A DNA stretch of 64,000 bases from Epiperipatus broadwayi. Lineage: Eukaryota; Onychophora; Udeonychophora; Euonychophora; Peripatidae. This document shows positions 46,490-59,175 of the stretch, one piece after another; positions within the stretch are counted from its first letter, which is position 1; each line of letters starts with the position of its first letter. Made by a program: the position numbers and the translations under genes. The stretch is taken from the NCBI GenBank assembly GCA_028023455.1, contig JAQFVV010000014.1, forward strand, positions 3,103,336 through 3,167,335, in the 5' to 3' direction. The notes beneath the pieces are model-generated. The model saw nothing but the letters and a program-made list of their open reading frames with translations, did not search any database and had not been told where the DNA came from.

Positions 46490-49400
46490 AGAGTAGGTTT
46501 CAGACTGGAGATTTAGAAGTGTGCCAAAAGCAGCATAAGTTAATTTACTTGAGAACAAAATCATCTCTTTATATTTATAATAATTAGTAATCTATGCTCT
46601 GAAGGCATAGCACAAATTAATAAATGCATTGACAGTCATTATCTTTTTACAAGTTGAATTTAAAAGATTTAAGAGAAATTGAGATTAGGCAAGATTTTGC
46701 ACTTTAGTTTTTTTTTACATTTAGTTTAAATTTATACAAATAGGAATACACTTATTTAACATAGTTTAATTAATTTATGAGATTTAAGTTTAAGAGTTTG
46801 TCCACATTAATTATATTTTACAGCTAGCTTTAGGAAAGATTTAGAATTGCTGTAGCATTAGGTTAGCTTGTTTGAGGATTTGTTACCGGTTGTTCAAGTA
46901 TGAAAGCTTGCAGCTTGGCAGGATTACACACACATGCATGGGCTGGTTCATCTGCTGTTCTTTCTATGAGCTATTCTTTCAGGTAGTCTGGGTTTGGGTT
47001 CTCATCTCCATAAACAGTTCTGGCCACTGAGGAGGCAGCAATGATGGTCTCTAGCCACTGATCTCCATAATAAAACTGGGCACACTGCTGGAATATGAGT
47101 TAACATGAGAGTAAAGGAAAATGGATTCTGTTCATTTCAAACTGTGGTTTTTATACTTTTTACCCCCCCCTCCCACAAGCCATTAATATATTTGCAATCT
47201 TTATTTTTATACTTTAAAACTTAAGAAGTCACTAATTTTATCAACTATAAAAGAACTGGCTGGATTTATTGCAGGCGGACACTGTCAATGCTTGTTAATT
47301 ATTCTAACTTTTATCTTATAAGATTCTAAAGCTCGTTTCTCAGCTTAGTGTGAAGTAATTGAGATAGCCATAAATCTTGAATTTCTTAAAAAGTGAATTT
47401 CTTTTTTTTTTTCAAAGAGATTCAAGCTGCCAACATTTAGCATACATCTAAGAAAATTATCTCTGACTTTGATTACTATATGCGAATACTAGAAATTTAG
47501 TAAATTGAATAACTTCAAACACAGTTTGGAAATAATTTAGAAAACTTGTAATGTTTAGCAAACCGATTACATTACAGTTACCTTCACATATATACATAGG
47601 TATGTTCTCATATATATACAATGTCCACAGTTTAAACCAAATTTAATAACTTAAAATCATAAAACAAATCTTTATATGAAATTACAAGGGCGTGTACATT
47701 ATACATAATAATATCAATCAGACATGCGAATATACAACTTCTCGCAAATAAAACATTTATCTAATATTAAAAAATGCATATTCAACCATTTAAAATAGTA
47801 GATGTGTGCACATATACAATTACGCACATATACGTGTAAATATACGCTTCTATATATATTAAATTACTTAGTATATGGTTGTATATGTGCACTTCTAGGG
47901 TTTAAATTGGGAAAATGAAGACTACTATGTTATATAGTAGGTGAAACTGTATGATGGCTAAATCATACTGTTTCAATATCCCATACATACATGACTGATA
48001 ATACACAATATGCCTATTGTTATTACTTACATGAACTGTATAGTTCAACATTTTAATCAAATACCAATAATTAAATGTATATACAATATGCATACATGTG
48101 TATACTAGTATAAAATATTCCAATTATTATTTATCTTAATCTTTAACCTGAATTATTTTTGCCATCTAATTATAAAATATATCAAAACTCAATCTCAAAA
48201 TCAGCAATTTCATTATATTTTTTCTAACTTTAAAACAAAATCTTTTATGAATGACATAATAAAATTCAAAGAAAATATATCTAGAGTTTCTATCTCCTAG
48301 AAGTTTTTAAACTTGTCCAAGATTATTGGTTAGTCACTTTCATTTTTTCCTGAATATTTTTTTTCAGCTGGATAAGCTATTCAGTTTATTCAAACATTGT
48401 TTATTTTTAAAACAAATTTGTATTGTATAGTAGATATCAAATACTCATTTGGGCAATGAATAAAAATAATGTTCATTAATAGCAGAGTTATCAGTATCAA
48501 TAAACATTTTTTCATTTGCTAATTTCTTCCATCTATGCTTCATATATACACAAAAAAAATCACTAACAGCATAAAGCTATATAATCAGCTTTTGTCTTTA
48601 TTTCTATTCCTAAGCAACATATTTCTTCCATCAGTACTTCAAGGTAAATCTATTATAACTCATGAATGCCATTGGTATTTCCCAAAGTTAGGCTAGCTTC
48701 TTATTTAGATTACCAATATGACATGTCCTGGTTAATAGATTACAAAATAAATGCTGGCAGTCCTCAACTTTATTCAGATTATATAATTTCCAAACTTCAT
48801 TGGCCAAATGGTATCTACTTCACACATATTGATCTATGCAATCATGGAGAAGCCATCCTGCTTTACTTCTCTATGAATTCATACTTGACCAACATATAGT
48901 GTAGCAGCAACTGCTTTTCCTTTAAATTTTACACACTAACTTAGTTAAACTGACCCCACTATTTATGTATATACATAGGAATTAAGAAACAGACTAATTA
49001 AAGATAAAACTTTTACTCGTTGATTAATAACAGCAAAATAATTAAATTACCATTGTTTTCTTTTTTAAATTTAGTTTCATCAAAACAAAAGTAGATTAAA
49101 AAAATTCCTTCTTAATTCTCTAAGTAAAAACATATTAGAATTCTATAATTATGGGAATCTTGACAAAAACAAAAATAGTTTTTGTTACACTGAATTTTTT
49201 TTTTTCAAAATCAAAAAGAAAAAAAATTTGTATTAAATAGAGATCTTTTTCATGTAATGACGAATATTATAGTATTTCAAAAAATACCAAGAAATACGAC
49301 TTAATCAATATTTCAGTTATTCCAAATTTTATTTTTATTAATTATAGATATAAATTTTGTCTGTTCATTTGTCTTTTTCATTTTAAGCTTTAAATATATA

Positions 49401-49800
49401 GGCACATATATAGAGAGGAAGAGAGAAAAGATGATTAATTATAGAGCGAATATCGAAAAATATATCATTAATAACAAGTTAAGCTACGGTAATTATTTAC
49501 GTACTCTTTTTTGAAAAGATGAAATAATTATTTATTATCGTTATTAAATTCTCATTCCAAAATAAATAATTAAATGAATAGTTTATTTGCTTCTATGTTT
49601 ATAATTTTCCAATAGTATTTATGATAGAAAAGTTCAAAATTTTTTCTTAATATTCAGTAAAAACTGATGCCAATTTATATTTTGCAGCTGCCTACAGACA
49701 GCAAATTTATTTATTGATAGAGATATTACTAGCAATATTTGTTATGACAGTTTTCAATAACAATCAAATGGGCAACTTTCCATTATAACATTAACCAACA
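46490..49800. other. AT-rich interval with one GC-richer patch
   Basis: At 46890-47110 the minus strand has a partly open, GC-richer stretch (for example QFYYGDQWLETIIAAS) that might be a degenerate retroelement C-terminus, but no family motif is secure. An open frame at 48666-48899 is not recognised. The remainder shows nothing. Confidence 0.35.
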
Positions 49801-49802
49801 AC

Positions 49803-49912
49803 TTTTTTTCCCCATATGTCATAGCATCGGCCGGGAGGCGAACCTACAACCGTCTGCAACTAACTACCTGCTTGCAAGGCGGCTGCGATGACCTCTCCGC
49901 TAACAACGCTTA
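49803..49912 (-). mobile_element. tRNA-derived SINE, minus strand
   Basis: On the minus strand: A-box-like TTAGCGGAGAGGTCATCGC, B box GGTTCGCCTCC (49833-49844), GATGCTATGACATATG body and an A-run tail. It is the same family as 14660-14770. The class II tRNA layout is clearer here, with a longer variable-arm region. Confidence 0.85.
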
Positions 49913-50323
49913 ACAATAACTTTTGCCACTATTGTGTAATACATTCATGCAAAATTTCAACAAATTCGAATGACAAATAAATTGCCAGTTAATTCAGATG
50001 TATTGATCTTACTAAATGAGAAATATTGCATTTTGCACATATCTCCAGAGAAGCCATGCTTATATAAAAAAAACCAAATCTCTTCACTGCCACTGGCTTA
50101 TAACAAATGATTCTTACATTTAATAAGATTGGACTACTGCTCCTACAGTAAACAATAAAAATAATATGAGAATCATGTGATATTTTATTTATCCATATCT
50201 TGTAAAAGGATAGCACTGATATCAAAAATGGTCTTAGTCATTATTTATTTATGTATTTCTATATATAATCAATTGATTGAGAGGTCACATTAAAATTTCA
50301 AGAGAAAGACAAAAATTCCAAAC

Positions 50324-50815
50324 TACCCTCTTATTATTTAGTGTTTCCTGAAGGTTTGTGATGATGGTGTTCTAGTTGTATTTTTATGTTGAACTATTTC
50401 CACCATCTAATTAATATATATGTATTGAATGTCTTTAGAAAAATTTAATTTTATTTAAATATTCCAAATACATTCAACTGTTAGTAATAGCAGTATATGA
50501 CATTACTACAGACTGTTGCCTTTATCAGGGTGGTTCAATTGGTTAGAGAATTACCTTAAAATTCAAAACTCAAAAATCTAAGGACCCAGGTTCAAATCCC
50601 TTGCTAGTACTATCACTGGTCAGGCTAGCAACACTGGAAGAAGAGGGGAAACTAATATCTCTTGAAACATACATGTACTAACCTGTTTGATGTGTTATTA
50701 CTAACAGTTGAATGTATTTGGAATATTTAAATAAAGTTAAATTTTTCTAAAGACATTCAATACATATATTAATTAGATGATGGAAATAGTCCAACATAAA
50801 AATACCCTCTTATTA
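50324..50815 (+). mobile_element. Palindromic insertion bearing a tRNA-SINE core
   Basis: A 13-bp perfect direct repeat TACCCTCTTATTA (50324-50336 and 50803-50815) flanks a 466-bp insertion. Inside, about 110-bp inverted arms (50380-50489 and 50697-50804) enclose a tRNA-like head with A box TGGTTCAATTGG (50531) and B box GGTTCAAATCC (50589-50599). The head differs from the class II SINE family elsewhere in the window. Either a SINE entered a foldback element or the arms arose with the SINE insertion. Confidence 0.7.
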
Positions 50816-51659
50816 CACTTTAATAGCAAATTATTATTTTATTATGGAAAAAAAGATGTTTTTCAATAGTTAAGGCATTTAAAAGTTTAATAATGATTAT
50901 CCCATTATTATTGGTTTCTCTTAAAATTAATAACTGAAGAGATTTATTCATGAACGTGTGCAAATTAATATAAAATTTTGTTATCAAATACTAAATACAA
51001 ATAAATTTGTGCCACTAACAGATTAATTATTTAGACCAGTAATCATGGCTGGCTCTATTGGTTAAACAACCTGTATTTTTATCTGTGACAAAATTGATAT
51101 TTAATCCATATGAAAAATAAATCATAAAAATTTTTTTTTTTTCTATAGAAACCAAACTTCAGGATGTTAATTAAATTTTTGTATAACAAACATTATAATT
51201 ATTTAGAATAATTGGTATTATGTTGCATTTAATATTATACTCTCAGTGCTAATAACAGATGACATGACAATATCAGAATATCTTGCATTTATTTCCATTT
51301 CCAATATTGACCATCAGTTTAATTTGACCTGAGATACTTATATTATAAATGGTATCTTTCCCTAAAGATTGTTACATACATTTATTAAAATATTTTTTAA
51401 AAAAATATTACTGAAAAACATCTATTGATGTATATATTTATAAAATTTTGCATTTTCATAATTTTCATTCAAAAATTGAAACAATGGAATCAAACAAATA
51501 TAATAAGATAGTCAATTAAGAATAAAATAAATATTAAAGTAATAGAACAATAATACTTTTCTTGATATAGTTACTAGGAATTAGTTTTTTAAATAACTTT
51601 AAAATGTATGGTAGAATAAAAATGTATTAGACACAGAAAAATTGGAAAAAGAATTGATA
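50816..51659. other. AT-rich interval, nothing certain
   Basis: A weak tRNA-like phrase (GGCTGGCTCTATTGGTTAAA) near 51048 has no B box and is probably chance or a very old SINE. Confidence 0.4.
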
Positions 51660-51726
51660 TTAATCCTTTAGATGTGTGTGCTGCTTGATGGCATTATTTA
51701 TGTGTAAAATCACATAAAAATGTCAT

Positions 51727-51948
51727 TTAAGCTGCCACAGGACATGTGTTATGTCTAATACATCCTATATGTTGTATTAGACATTGCTCATAAATATTAC
51801 GATCTGCTTTGTGCTTCGCGCGAATCACTTTATTCGAATTCTCACCCAGAACCTTTTTCACCCATCTTATGTGAGGGTATGTGTCTCTCAAGTGTTTTAA
51901 AGTTTTTACTTTAAAAATTTTTTTTTTTTTTTGGTAAATGGAAATCAC
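51727..51948 (-). CDS. Unrecognised 73-aa frame inside the TTAA element
   Basis: The frame contains LKHLRDTYPHIRWVKKVLGE and ends in HNTCPVAA just inside the left inverted repeat. Its second half has no low-complexity bias and looks protein-like, unlike its surroundings. It does not show the Cys-rich C-terminus of piggyBac transposases. It could be the tail of an unknown transposase or captured host sequence. Its first 14 residues come from an A-run and are doubtful. Confidence 0.3.
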   Translation of the reverse strand: MISIYQKKKKIFKVKTLKHLRDTYPHIRWVKKVLGENSNKVIRAKHKADRNIYEQCLIQHIGCIRHNTCPVAA

Positions 51949-52162
51949 GCAATTTGACTAAGATGAAATTGTCACAAAGTTAAATTCATCCTGGAGACAA
52001 ATTTGAAGGTGACAAAAGTAGTCCAAATGGAGGAACAAACCTAATTCTGAAGAGGTCATGCATCAAGTAACGTCTTGTTGAGGCAAACAAAATGGCGCAT
52101 TTTAGCAAACAAATTATTAATAACTGAAACACAGGCTTATTCTATACCTGTGTCTATATATG

Positions 52163-52223
52163 TAATATATAGGGTATATGATGGGTCATCTGAAAGTCTG
52201 TGCTTATATACCCTATATATCAA
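52163..52223. repeat. Hairpin inside the TTAA element
   Basis: ATATATAGGGTATAT pairs with ATATACCCTATATAT across a loop of about 30 bases. Confidence 0.75.
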
Positions 52224-52399
52224 ACAAATTATTAGAAACGTAAAAATGTTTTTTTCTCCCTCCCATTTCACTTATGAAAAAATAATGGTTTAAAAGGTAA
52301 AAGAACCTTAAGACAAAAAACAGTTTATTTCGTGTTTTGATTAATAAAAAAGCAAAATAGTTTTCAAAAAGCAAAACAGTTTTCATTGCTCTTTTTCTG

Positions 52400-52735
52400 T
52401 TTATATGTGTGTGCGTGTTTGGATTATATAAAAAAAAAGTTTGACAACGTTTATAAAAAAAAAAAAAGTTTGAACAAAAAAATAACTGTAACAGCATAAA
52501 AAAAAAAAAGACAAAAAACAATTAAAATACCTAATAAAATTAAAGCCGGTTCCGGTAATGTTCCATTTTATGTGTGTGTCTGGATTATATATATAAAAAA
52601 AGTTTGACAATGTTTATAAAAAAAGTTTGAACAAAAAAATAACTGTAACAGCATTAAAAAAAAGAAGATAAAAAACAATTAAAACATCTAATAAAATTAA
52701 AGCCAGCCCAGTAATGTTACATTTTATGTGATTTT
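52400..52735. repeat. Tandem repeat, unit about 170 bp, two copies
   Basis: Two successive blocks share TGGATTATATA, AAAAGTTTGACAA, AAGTTTGAACAAAAAAATAA, CTGTAACAGCAT, AAAACAATTAAAA and AATAAAATTAAAGCC, then ATGTT-CATTTTATGTG. They fill the right part of the TTAA-flanked element. Confidence 0.85.
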
Positions 52736-52781
52736 GCAAATAAACAATGCCATCAAGCAGCATGCACATCTAAAGGATTAA

Positions 52782-55700
52782 TACCAAAGAATGTGATATT
52801 TAAAAATAAAGCAGGCTTTTGCATAAATATTTAAAAACTTATTGTTTGCATCTAAATTAATAATAATTTGTTTTCTTTTTTTCTTAATTGTCTCTTACTT
52901 TCCATAAAAAAAAAGTTCTGATTATTTTTCATTAATTTATAAACTTTCATTAGCTAATTTTATTGGTTGGAATTTATGATCAGTATATTTAAATCCAAAT
53001 AAACATCATGTCATTAAAGTTTTTTGTGGGGGTAGAGGTAAAAAATCATATAGCACAAAGTGGCAAAATTCTTAGGACCAGCCTTTTCAATGGTAAAAAT
53101 AAAATAGTCTTTTATCCAAAAGGTGTGAAGAATACCTGTGAAATAGAACTATTATTTGCTAAATAAATTAATTCTAAATAGTGAGATCTGTTTGTTGTTT
53201 TTGTTTTCTAAATAAGAATAGTTAAATACCCATTTGATATTGAACAGTTAGCATAACTTGTCATTGCCCACTTAGCTAAAGAAAATCTGATAAAAAAAGT
53301 TAGTTTTCTTCTTCATTTGAACTTATAAGCATGTGAAACAGTAAACATTATGCTTAATTGCATAAATATTTTATCCAATGTTGGAGCCACAATGTATAAA
53401 TCAAAATAGGCTCAAATAAGCTAATTAAAATAATATTTATTTAGAAAATAAACATTCAGGAAAAAATATAATTAGTGATGAGGATGCATCCAATTCCATT
53501 TTAATGCATAATTATTACAAGCTATATATTATATTATATTCATGTGCGATAATTTCATATTTTTTTAATTGAGCAAGTGTCCCACTCAGCACCTTTCTAA
53601 ATATGTATCTATTTTGTAAAACTGAAATTAGTTTGAATCTAACTCATATAGCTTAAATTTTATTGTCTTTTTCAGAAAGAGCAATATCTCATACTGCTTC
53701 TGATCTAAACAGCTATAAATTTTCTCCATCTTTTTCAAATGAATGATTTTTTTCTATTATTTTATAATATGAAAATTATAAAATTTGTTATAACTAGTCA
53801 CAATAATAATAAAAAGTAAATTTATTTTATTATAATAACTGGTTATAAAAAAATCAATTGAATCCAATTAAATAAAAATAATTTTATTTATTCATTTTTG
53901 CAATTTTATGACCATGTTTTTTAATACAAATATTTTAATATGTATTGTAAATAATGCTCCCCTAGGAGTAGAGTAAGATACCACTTGTAGTATTTATGTG
54001 ATCAAACTATGTTGAGCTTTTGCAGGATAATTGAATTACAAAATAAAGAACCACATGAATACCAAAATAAACTTTATAATTCTTAAAAAATTAATTGATG
54101 CAAATAAATTCATAAGAAATTAAAACCCCAAAAGAAATTAATCAGTATGATTATCATAAAAAGTTGCCAGGTTAAAAAATTACATTTATATCAAAAAGTA
54201 CATGAAATTAAACCATGGATATAAATGGTGTTATAGTCATTGGGTTATATGCAAATGCATAAACAATTTATTCCACAAATTAGAGGAAATTAATGTGTTT
54301 GGAAAAGAATACACAAAATCAAAAATATTCAAAGCTGTAATTTTCATTGCAGGGTGATATTTTAACATTAGAACTTATGGACAATACTTGACTGTGTGTC
54401 ATTTGCCATAGCTTCAACATTTTTAAATCAGTGAGCAATATTTTTGGTCACTCATGAAGTTCTGCACCAAGTCATAAACAATACTGACATCTTTTTAGAT
54501 TTTCTGATGTCAATTATTTTTTTATAATTGATACCTATTGAAAATATTTACGGATTAGTTGGGTAAGTAACAGATTATTAACATTTTGTTTTAAAATATA
54601 TGTACTACATATTAACTTTGTGTACTTTTCGATTCAAATGTAACTTTTCATATGTGAAGACTGGTACTTTTTTGGATTTCAATTTCTTATAAATTTATTG
54701 TCATCAGTTTATGACATGCTTTATTTTTTGATAATGGTTGGTTCACTAAATATATTAATTTTTATATTTGTTTTCACAACAAATTATTTTAGTTTCATGT
54801 TTTCAACATGTTATTTGTTTTTCAATCATTATCTGTTTTTAAAATATATTTACTTTAGATTTGTTTTCTAAATAAATTATATTATTTTTATGATTTCAGA
54901 CATATTACATCATTTATTTGTTTTTCATTTTTGGTTAAAAGTAAATAAAACTTATCTATTACCTTATTCTTGTCTACCTTTGTGGCTTCATCAATGGGTA
55001 GAGTATGCATGAAATTAACACTCACACTTTCTGCTACCCAATATATAATTTCAATATTTATTTATTTTTAAGGAAAAAAGATAATGATAGGGGTATATTA
55101 TTTAGGTACTTTGGCATTTTATGCTAACATTCAATTCATTATGCTTAATTTTAAAAAACAATTAGAGTCAGTTTCATTTTAATAATAAATCTATACTTTA
55201 CTAAATATTTCTCATAACTGTGAGATTTCTTGCAGCAATCAAAAGTTTGACTTAATTAATGGTAATTAGATTCTTTGCATTGATTCTCATTTCTTGTTTA
55301 AGTTTAATGAAATTAAAATCCATAATTGATTTACATTAGAAATCTACAATCAATTAATATTTTGCTGTCAACTGAAAAAGACTCATTGATTCTTCTTTGA
55401 AGCTTTAAAGAAAGTGAGCCAAACAAATTTTAAAACCATGTATAGACTGATTAGAAATACACATCATTTAGTATGGTAAGTTTATTGGCTCTTAACTTTG
55501 AATTTAAGATAAAGAAACACTATGGTCTTCTTCTCAGTTGTCTGCTATTCAGCGGAAATATCAATTGGATATATTTAAAGCAAGACAAATATATGTATAA
55601 ATGTCCATTTCCTTTTATAATTGCAAACACGACAGATTAAAATAAATTACTTTGTCATATACTGGAAATTATGATTGTCAATCAGTGTGGTAAATTTGTT

Positions 55701-58560
55701 AGCTGTTATTTCTGAATTTAGCTCAGTGATTAAAAATAGCAGACTAAAGATCTCAAAATTCTTTGATCAATTTTAATCCTTCATTTGTTGATGCTGAAAT
55801 GCAATTAATGATAGTGACTTTTCGAAAAAGTTTGGGTTTTTATTTCTCAAATAATCTACATGGTTTTTGAAAACTGATACATTAATTATATATTATAATT
55901 ATTCTCATATCATAAATTAGGGATTTTTGAGTGAAATGAACAATAACTCATGCTCAATGTTTTGAATGTTTATTTGACAGCATTTATGACACTACCAAAA
56001 AGACATTTTATGTATTCCATTGGGTATCCTTTACTTACAATATTATTCCATTTTATTATGCCAGAAACAAATTTTCATAAAATTTTAATATTATTATTGT
56101 AAAGATTTTGTTTATTATAATGTGAACTTCTATCATGATCTTATTTTTTTTACCTCCAATTTCATATAAATTTGGTGAAGCAACAATGAGACTAATCTTT
56201 TTTTTTTTTTTTGCATTTTTAAAACTCAGTAATTTGTTGGGTTTTTTAAACTGTTTACATCAAATCCTGATGAAACATTAAAATCTATCATGAATCTACA
56301 TTTACCAACTACATGATAAAACCTTCTATTCCTCATTCAGTATAGTGAGTTTTGTGCGCTTTATGCTGAGCTGAACTTTTGTAAAATATTTAATGGAAAT
56401 AAATGTGAGAAATTAAGACAATATCTAATATTACAGACCATAAAATTTTGCTAATTATAATATTAAATTAGTTACGTTATATTACCTTCTCTGCTCATCT
56501 TTTCACTCTGTTTAGATGATCATTTTACATAAATTATAAACATTGAATATTTTCCAAAAACTATTCAGTAAATAATATTCATTATAATTAACAATACATT
56601 AAAAAATTGTCAGCATCATAAGAAAACTAAATCACAAAAAAGTTCATAACATGAAAAACTATACTAGTTGAAAATATGCAATCATAAAATCATAGAATTA
56701 AGCTTCAACAAAAATTGCAAAAATACTGTTTTACCAATTGTTTGAAAACAATGAGTTTAAAAGTTGATACGTCACAGCAGGCAATATTTCTTCAGATTTA
56801 CAACAATTAAAAAATCAGATTGCAATTGCAAAAGATCCAATGTGTTTTTTTTTTAATATTTATACCATGGGTTTGTGCCAGATAGTTCATGAAAAAGGAA
56901 ATGACTGAGAAAAATTACAGAGCCTTTATTTATTGTGTATAACCCAAATCGATGAATCAGAGAATCGATAGCATTCAAATAAATAAAAAATGAGTTTTTT
57001 GAATATCAGCTAGTGATGAATTATTGCTATGTTGATAATCATTTTTGTACGTGATGACATGTTTAAAACATACATGCTGTCTTAGATTGATATTAAATTA
57101 TAAACTGTTATAATCACTACATACAACAATAGTAGAAAGTTCAATTTAATATATATATAAATATGCATGTGTATATTGAAAATTACTGTACAGCTACAGG
57201 ATTACAGTACAATACAATGAACATTACATAAAGTACTGCAAACAAAGCATGAGAATACTATCTATCTAGGGAGGCTTTGGATATGATATAGCAAATATGG
57301 GTCTCTACTGTGTATTATAAAATATCAAGCTTTAATGTTATCAAACTCATAAAGTTTGTGAGGTTATTTTAAAAAGAAATTATGTTAAAAAGTTAGAAAA
57401 ATCCTAATGATGATCAGATAAGATCACAGTACTCTACTGCTGTAACTGCTGGATTTTATTTTTAATATAAACATGCATGAATATTATTGATATTGTTACA
57501 TTTCTCAGAAAAAGCATAAATGCTAAGCAATATGCTTGTGATGTTGTAGATATTGCATTATCTTGCCATGCTTATGTTTCTGAAGTTTGAGTCAGCACTA
57601 GGTGAAATTTTTTTTTAGATTACATGATTTTTATTTCTTTCAGACAAATAATCCACAGTTAACTCAGATTAACCATCTAATAGTGATCATCAAACATATT
57701 ATGTAGTTATTTTTATTATGGATAAAGTTTTAAATTAATCTGAGTTGGTTAGATGAGTTTCAATGTGGTGACATTAATAATTCAAAATATGTTTGTAATA
57801 TTATGTAATTTTAGTCAGTGACAGAGGGTAGCCATATTCTTATGGGCATTAATCTTATGATTATCTTAATAAAATCTAGACCCTCTACCCAGGGCATCAT
57901 TAACTAATAGAGTTAGGGGATTGTTTATGGTCTTGGAATCTTTTCCCCCAGAACATTTATCTCTGCCCTAACTCCAAAGCAATGTATATAACTATACTCT
58001 TAACCAAATACTTATTCTCTCTTTAAGGTTGGAAAGTAAATAATTCAAATACTATCTAAATACATATTCTAAGAACATAGTACTAAAAACACTATTATTA
58101 AAATATTATTCTAAAGTAATTATAATTTTATCTTGCATGCATAATTATTTCACATATTAGTAAACTAAATTAAAATTCATCTATGTCTAATATTTTTTTT
58201 CTTGCAGCAACACAAGCCTAAAAGTCTTATTCTGTTTATAGGATTGCAGTGAAGCAAATAGCATAAAAATTAGAATATAATCGTGCAAGTTTCTTTCACA
58301 TTAAAACTGCGATTACATACAGCTTGAGTTGTTAAATATAACATTGTCGATCAATTAGCAACACTTCCTGCTTTAAAAAAAAAAAAAGACAAGCATTTTT
58401 TATGTTGAAAAGATTTTAATTTTTTTCTAATTTATCTGTTGTTTTTCGTTAATTAAATTACCTTTTTATTAGTAGAATAATAAAAAAATTTCTTTAAAAT
58501 ATTGTTAAAAGAAGAAAAATTAAAAAAAAAAAAACCATTATATATATATAAAAAAAACGT
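52782..58560. other. Long AT-rich interval, nothing recognised
   Basis: No ORF of note, no tRNA-like boxes with both promoter elements, and no clear repeat. A slightly GC-richer stretch at 57810-58000 contains no recognisable motif. Intergenic or intronic. Confidence 0.5.
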
Positions 58561-58562
58561 AA

Positions 58563-59175
58563 TTAGAAGTTAACAACTAGAAATACCTTAGTTAGATTAT
58601 TAATACAGATGAGAGATTAATGGTTGAAATTTATCATAAAATTAAACTTTGATGGAGTGTTTTTGGTAGAAATAATTTAATATTAAAAGAAAATATGCCT
58701 GCATATTTGAAATGGAAGATTTTTAGTAAATGTATTTTACCAGTGCTTATTTATGGAATAACTTCACAAACTTCTTCTAACTTCTTTTCAAAAACTCTAT
58801 TTCCATATATAAACTATATGAACATATATATAAAATCACATATTATATTTATATGGAAATAAAGATTTTGAAAAGAAGTTAGAAGTTTGTGAAGTTATTT
58901 ATAATATTGAAGAACATATATATTGTAAAGAAAAAAGTGATTGTTTAATTTATTATTGTAATATATATTGAAGAAATTTAGTAAGCTTATTTATGGAACC
59001 AAGACTTCAATATTCAACAAAAACAGTAATTTCAGATCACTCAATGAAGTATAGATGGATGTATTTTTGAATGCGAGAACAAATGAGCATCATTGACATT
59101 TTTGAAAAAAATCAAGAGACTGAACTGGAATTGGACAGCACATATTGTATGGATGGACACTTGAAATATTAACCT
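58563..59175 (+). pseudogene. Decayed RTE fragment split by an insertion
   Basis: The plus strand gives KYLS, a stop, IINTD, then [20 protein letters not shown] and FSKCILPVLIYG, matching the 4.7-kb RTE downstream of its catalytic box. The homology resumes after the insertion with LIYGTKTS and later LNWNWTAHIVWMDT, matching [15 protein letters not shown]. Several stops and frameshifts are present. Confidence 0.85.
58758..58984. mobile_element. 227-bp foldback insertion with 13-bp target duplication
   Basis: The RTE phrase GCTTATTTATGGA is duplicated exactly at 58745-58757 and 58985-58997. The inserted 227 bp contain a hairpin with arms of about 55 bp (AACTTCACAAACTTCTTCTA at left, its complement ending near 58899) plus about 85 bp of AT-rich tail. 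It has no ORF and no tRNA boxes. The interrupted RTE gives an independent proof of the boundaries. Confidence 0.85.

Larger units (their letters stand above)
51660..52781. mobile_element. piggyBac-like non-autonomous DNA element
   Basis: Inverted termini of about 65 bp (TCCTTTAGATGTG...TGCTGCTTGATGGCATT) are flanked on both sides by TTAA (51660-51663 and 52778-52781). TTAA duplication with ends close to CCTTT is typical of piggyBac. The 1.1-kb body is too short for a transposase. Confidence 0.7.

Noticed and set aside
22671-46800. Penelope-like element split by the LTR array with its RT on the far side
   Set aside because: The sequence right of 46490 shows no RT motifs on either strand in the needed orientation.
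46890-47110. Host exon on the minus strand
   Set aside because: The partly open stretch has an internal stop and no splice-site or domain support; left as an unclassified patch.
50528-50610. Functional tRNA gene
   Set aside because: Both promoter boxes are present but acceptor and anticodon stems do not pair and the box spacing is long, so it is a SINE head.
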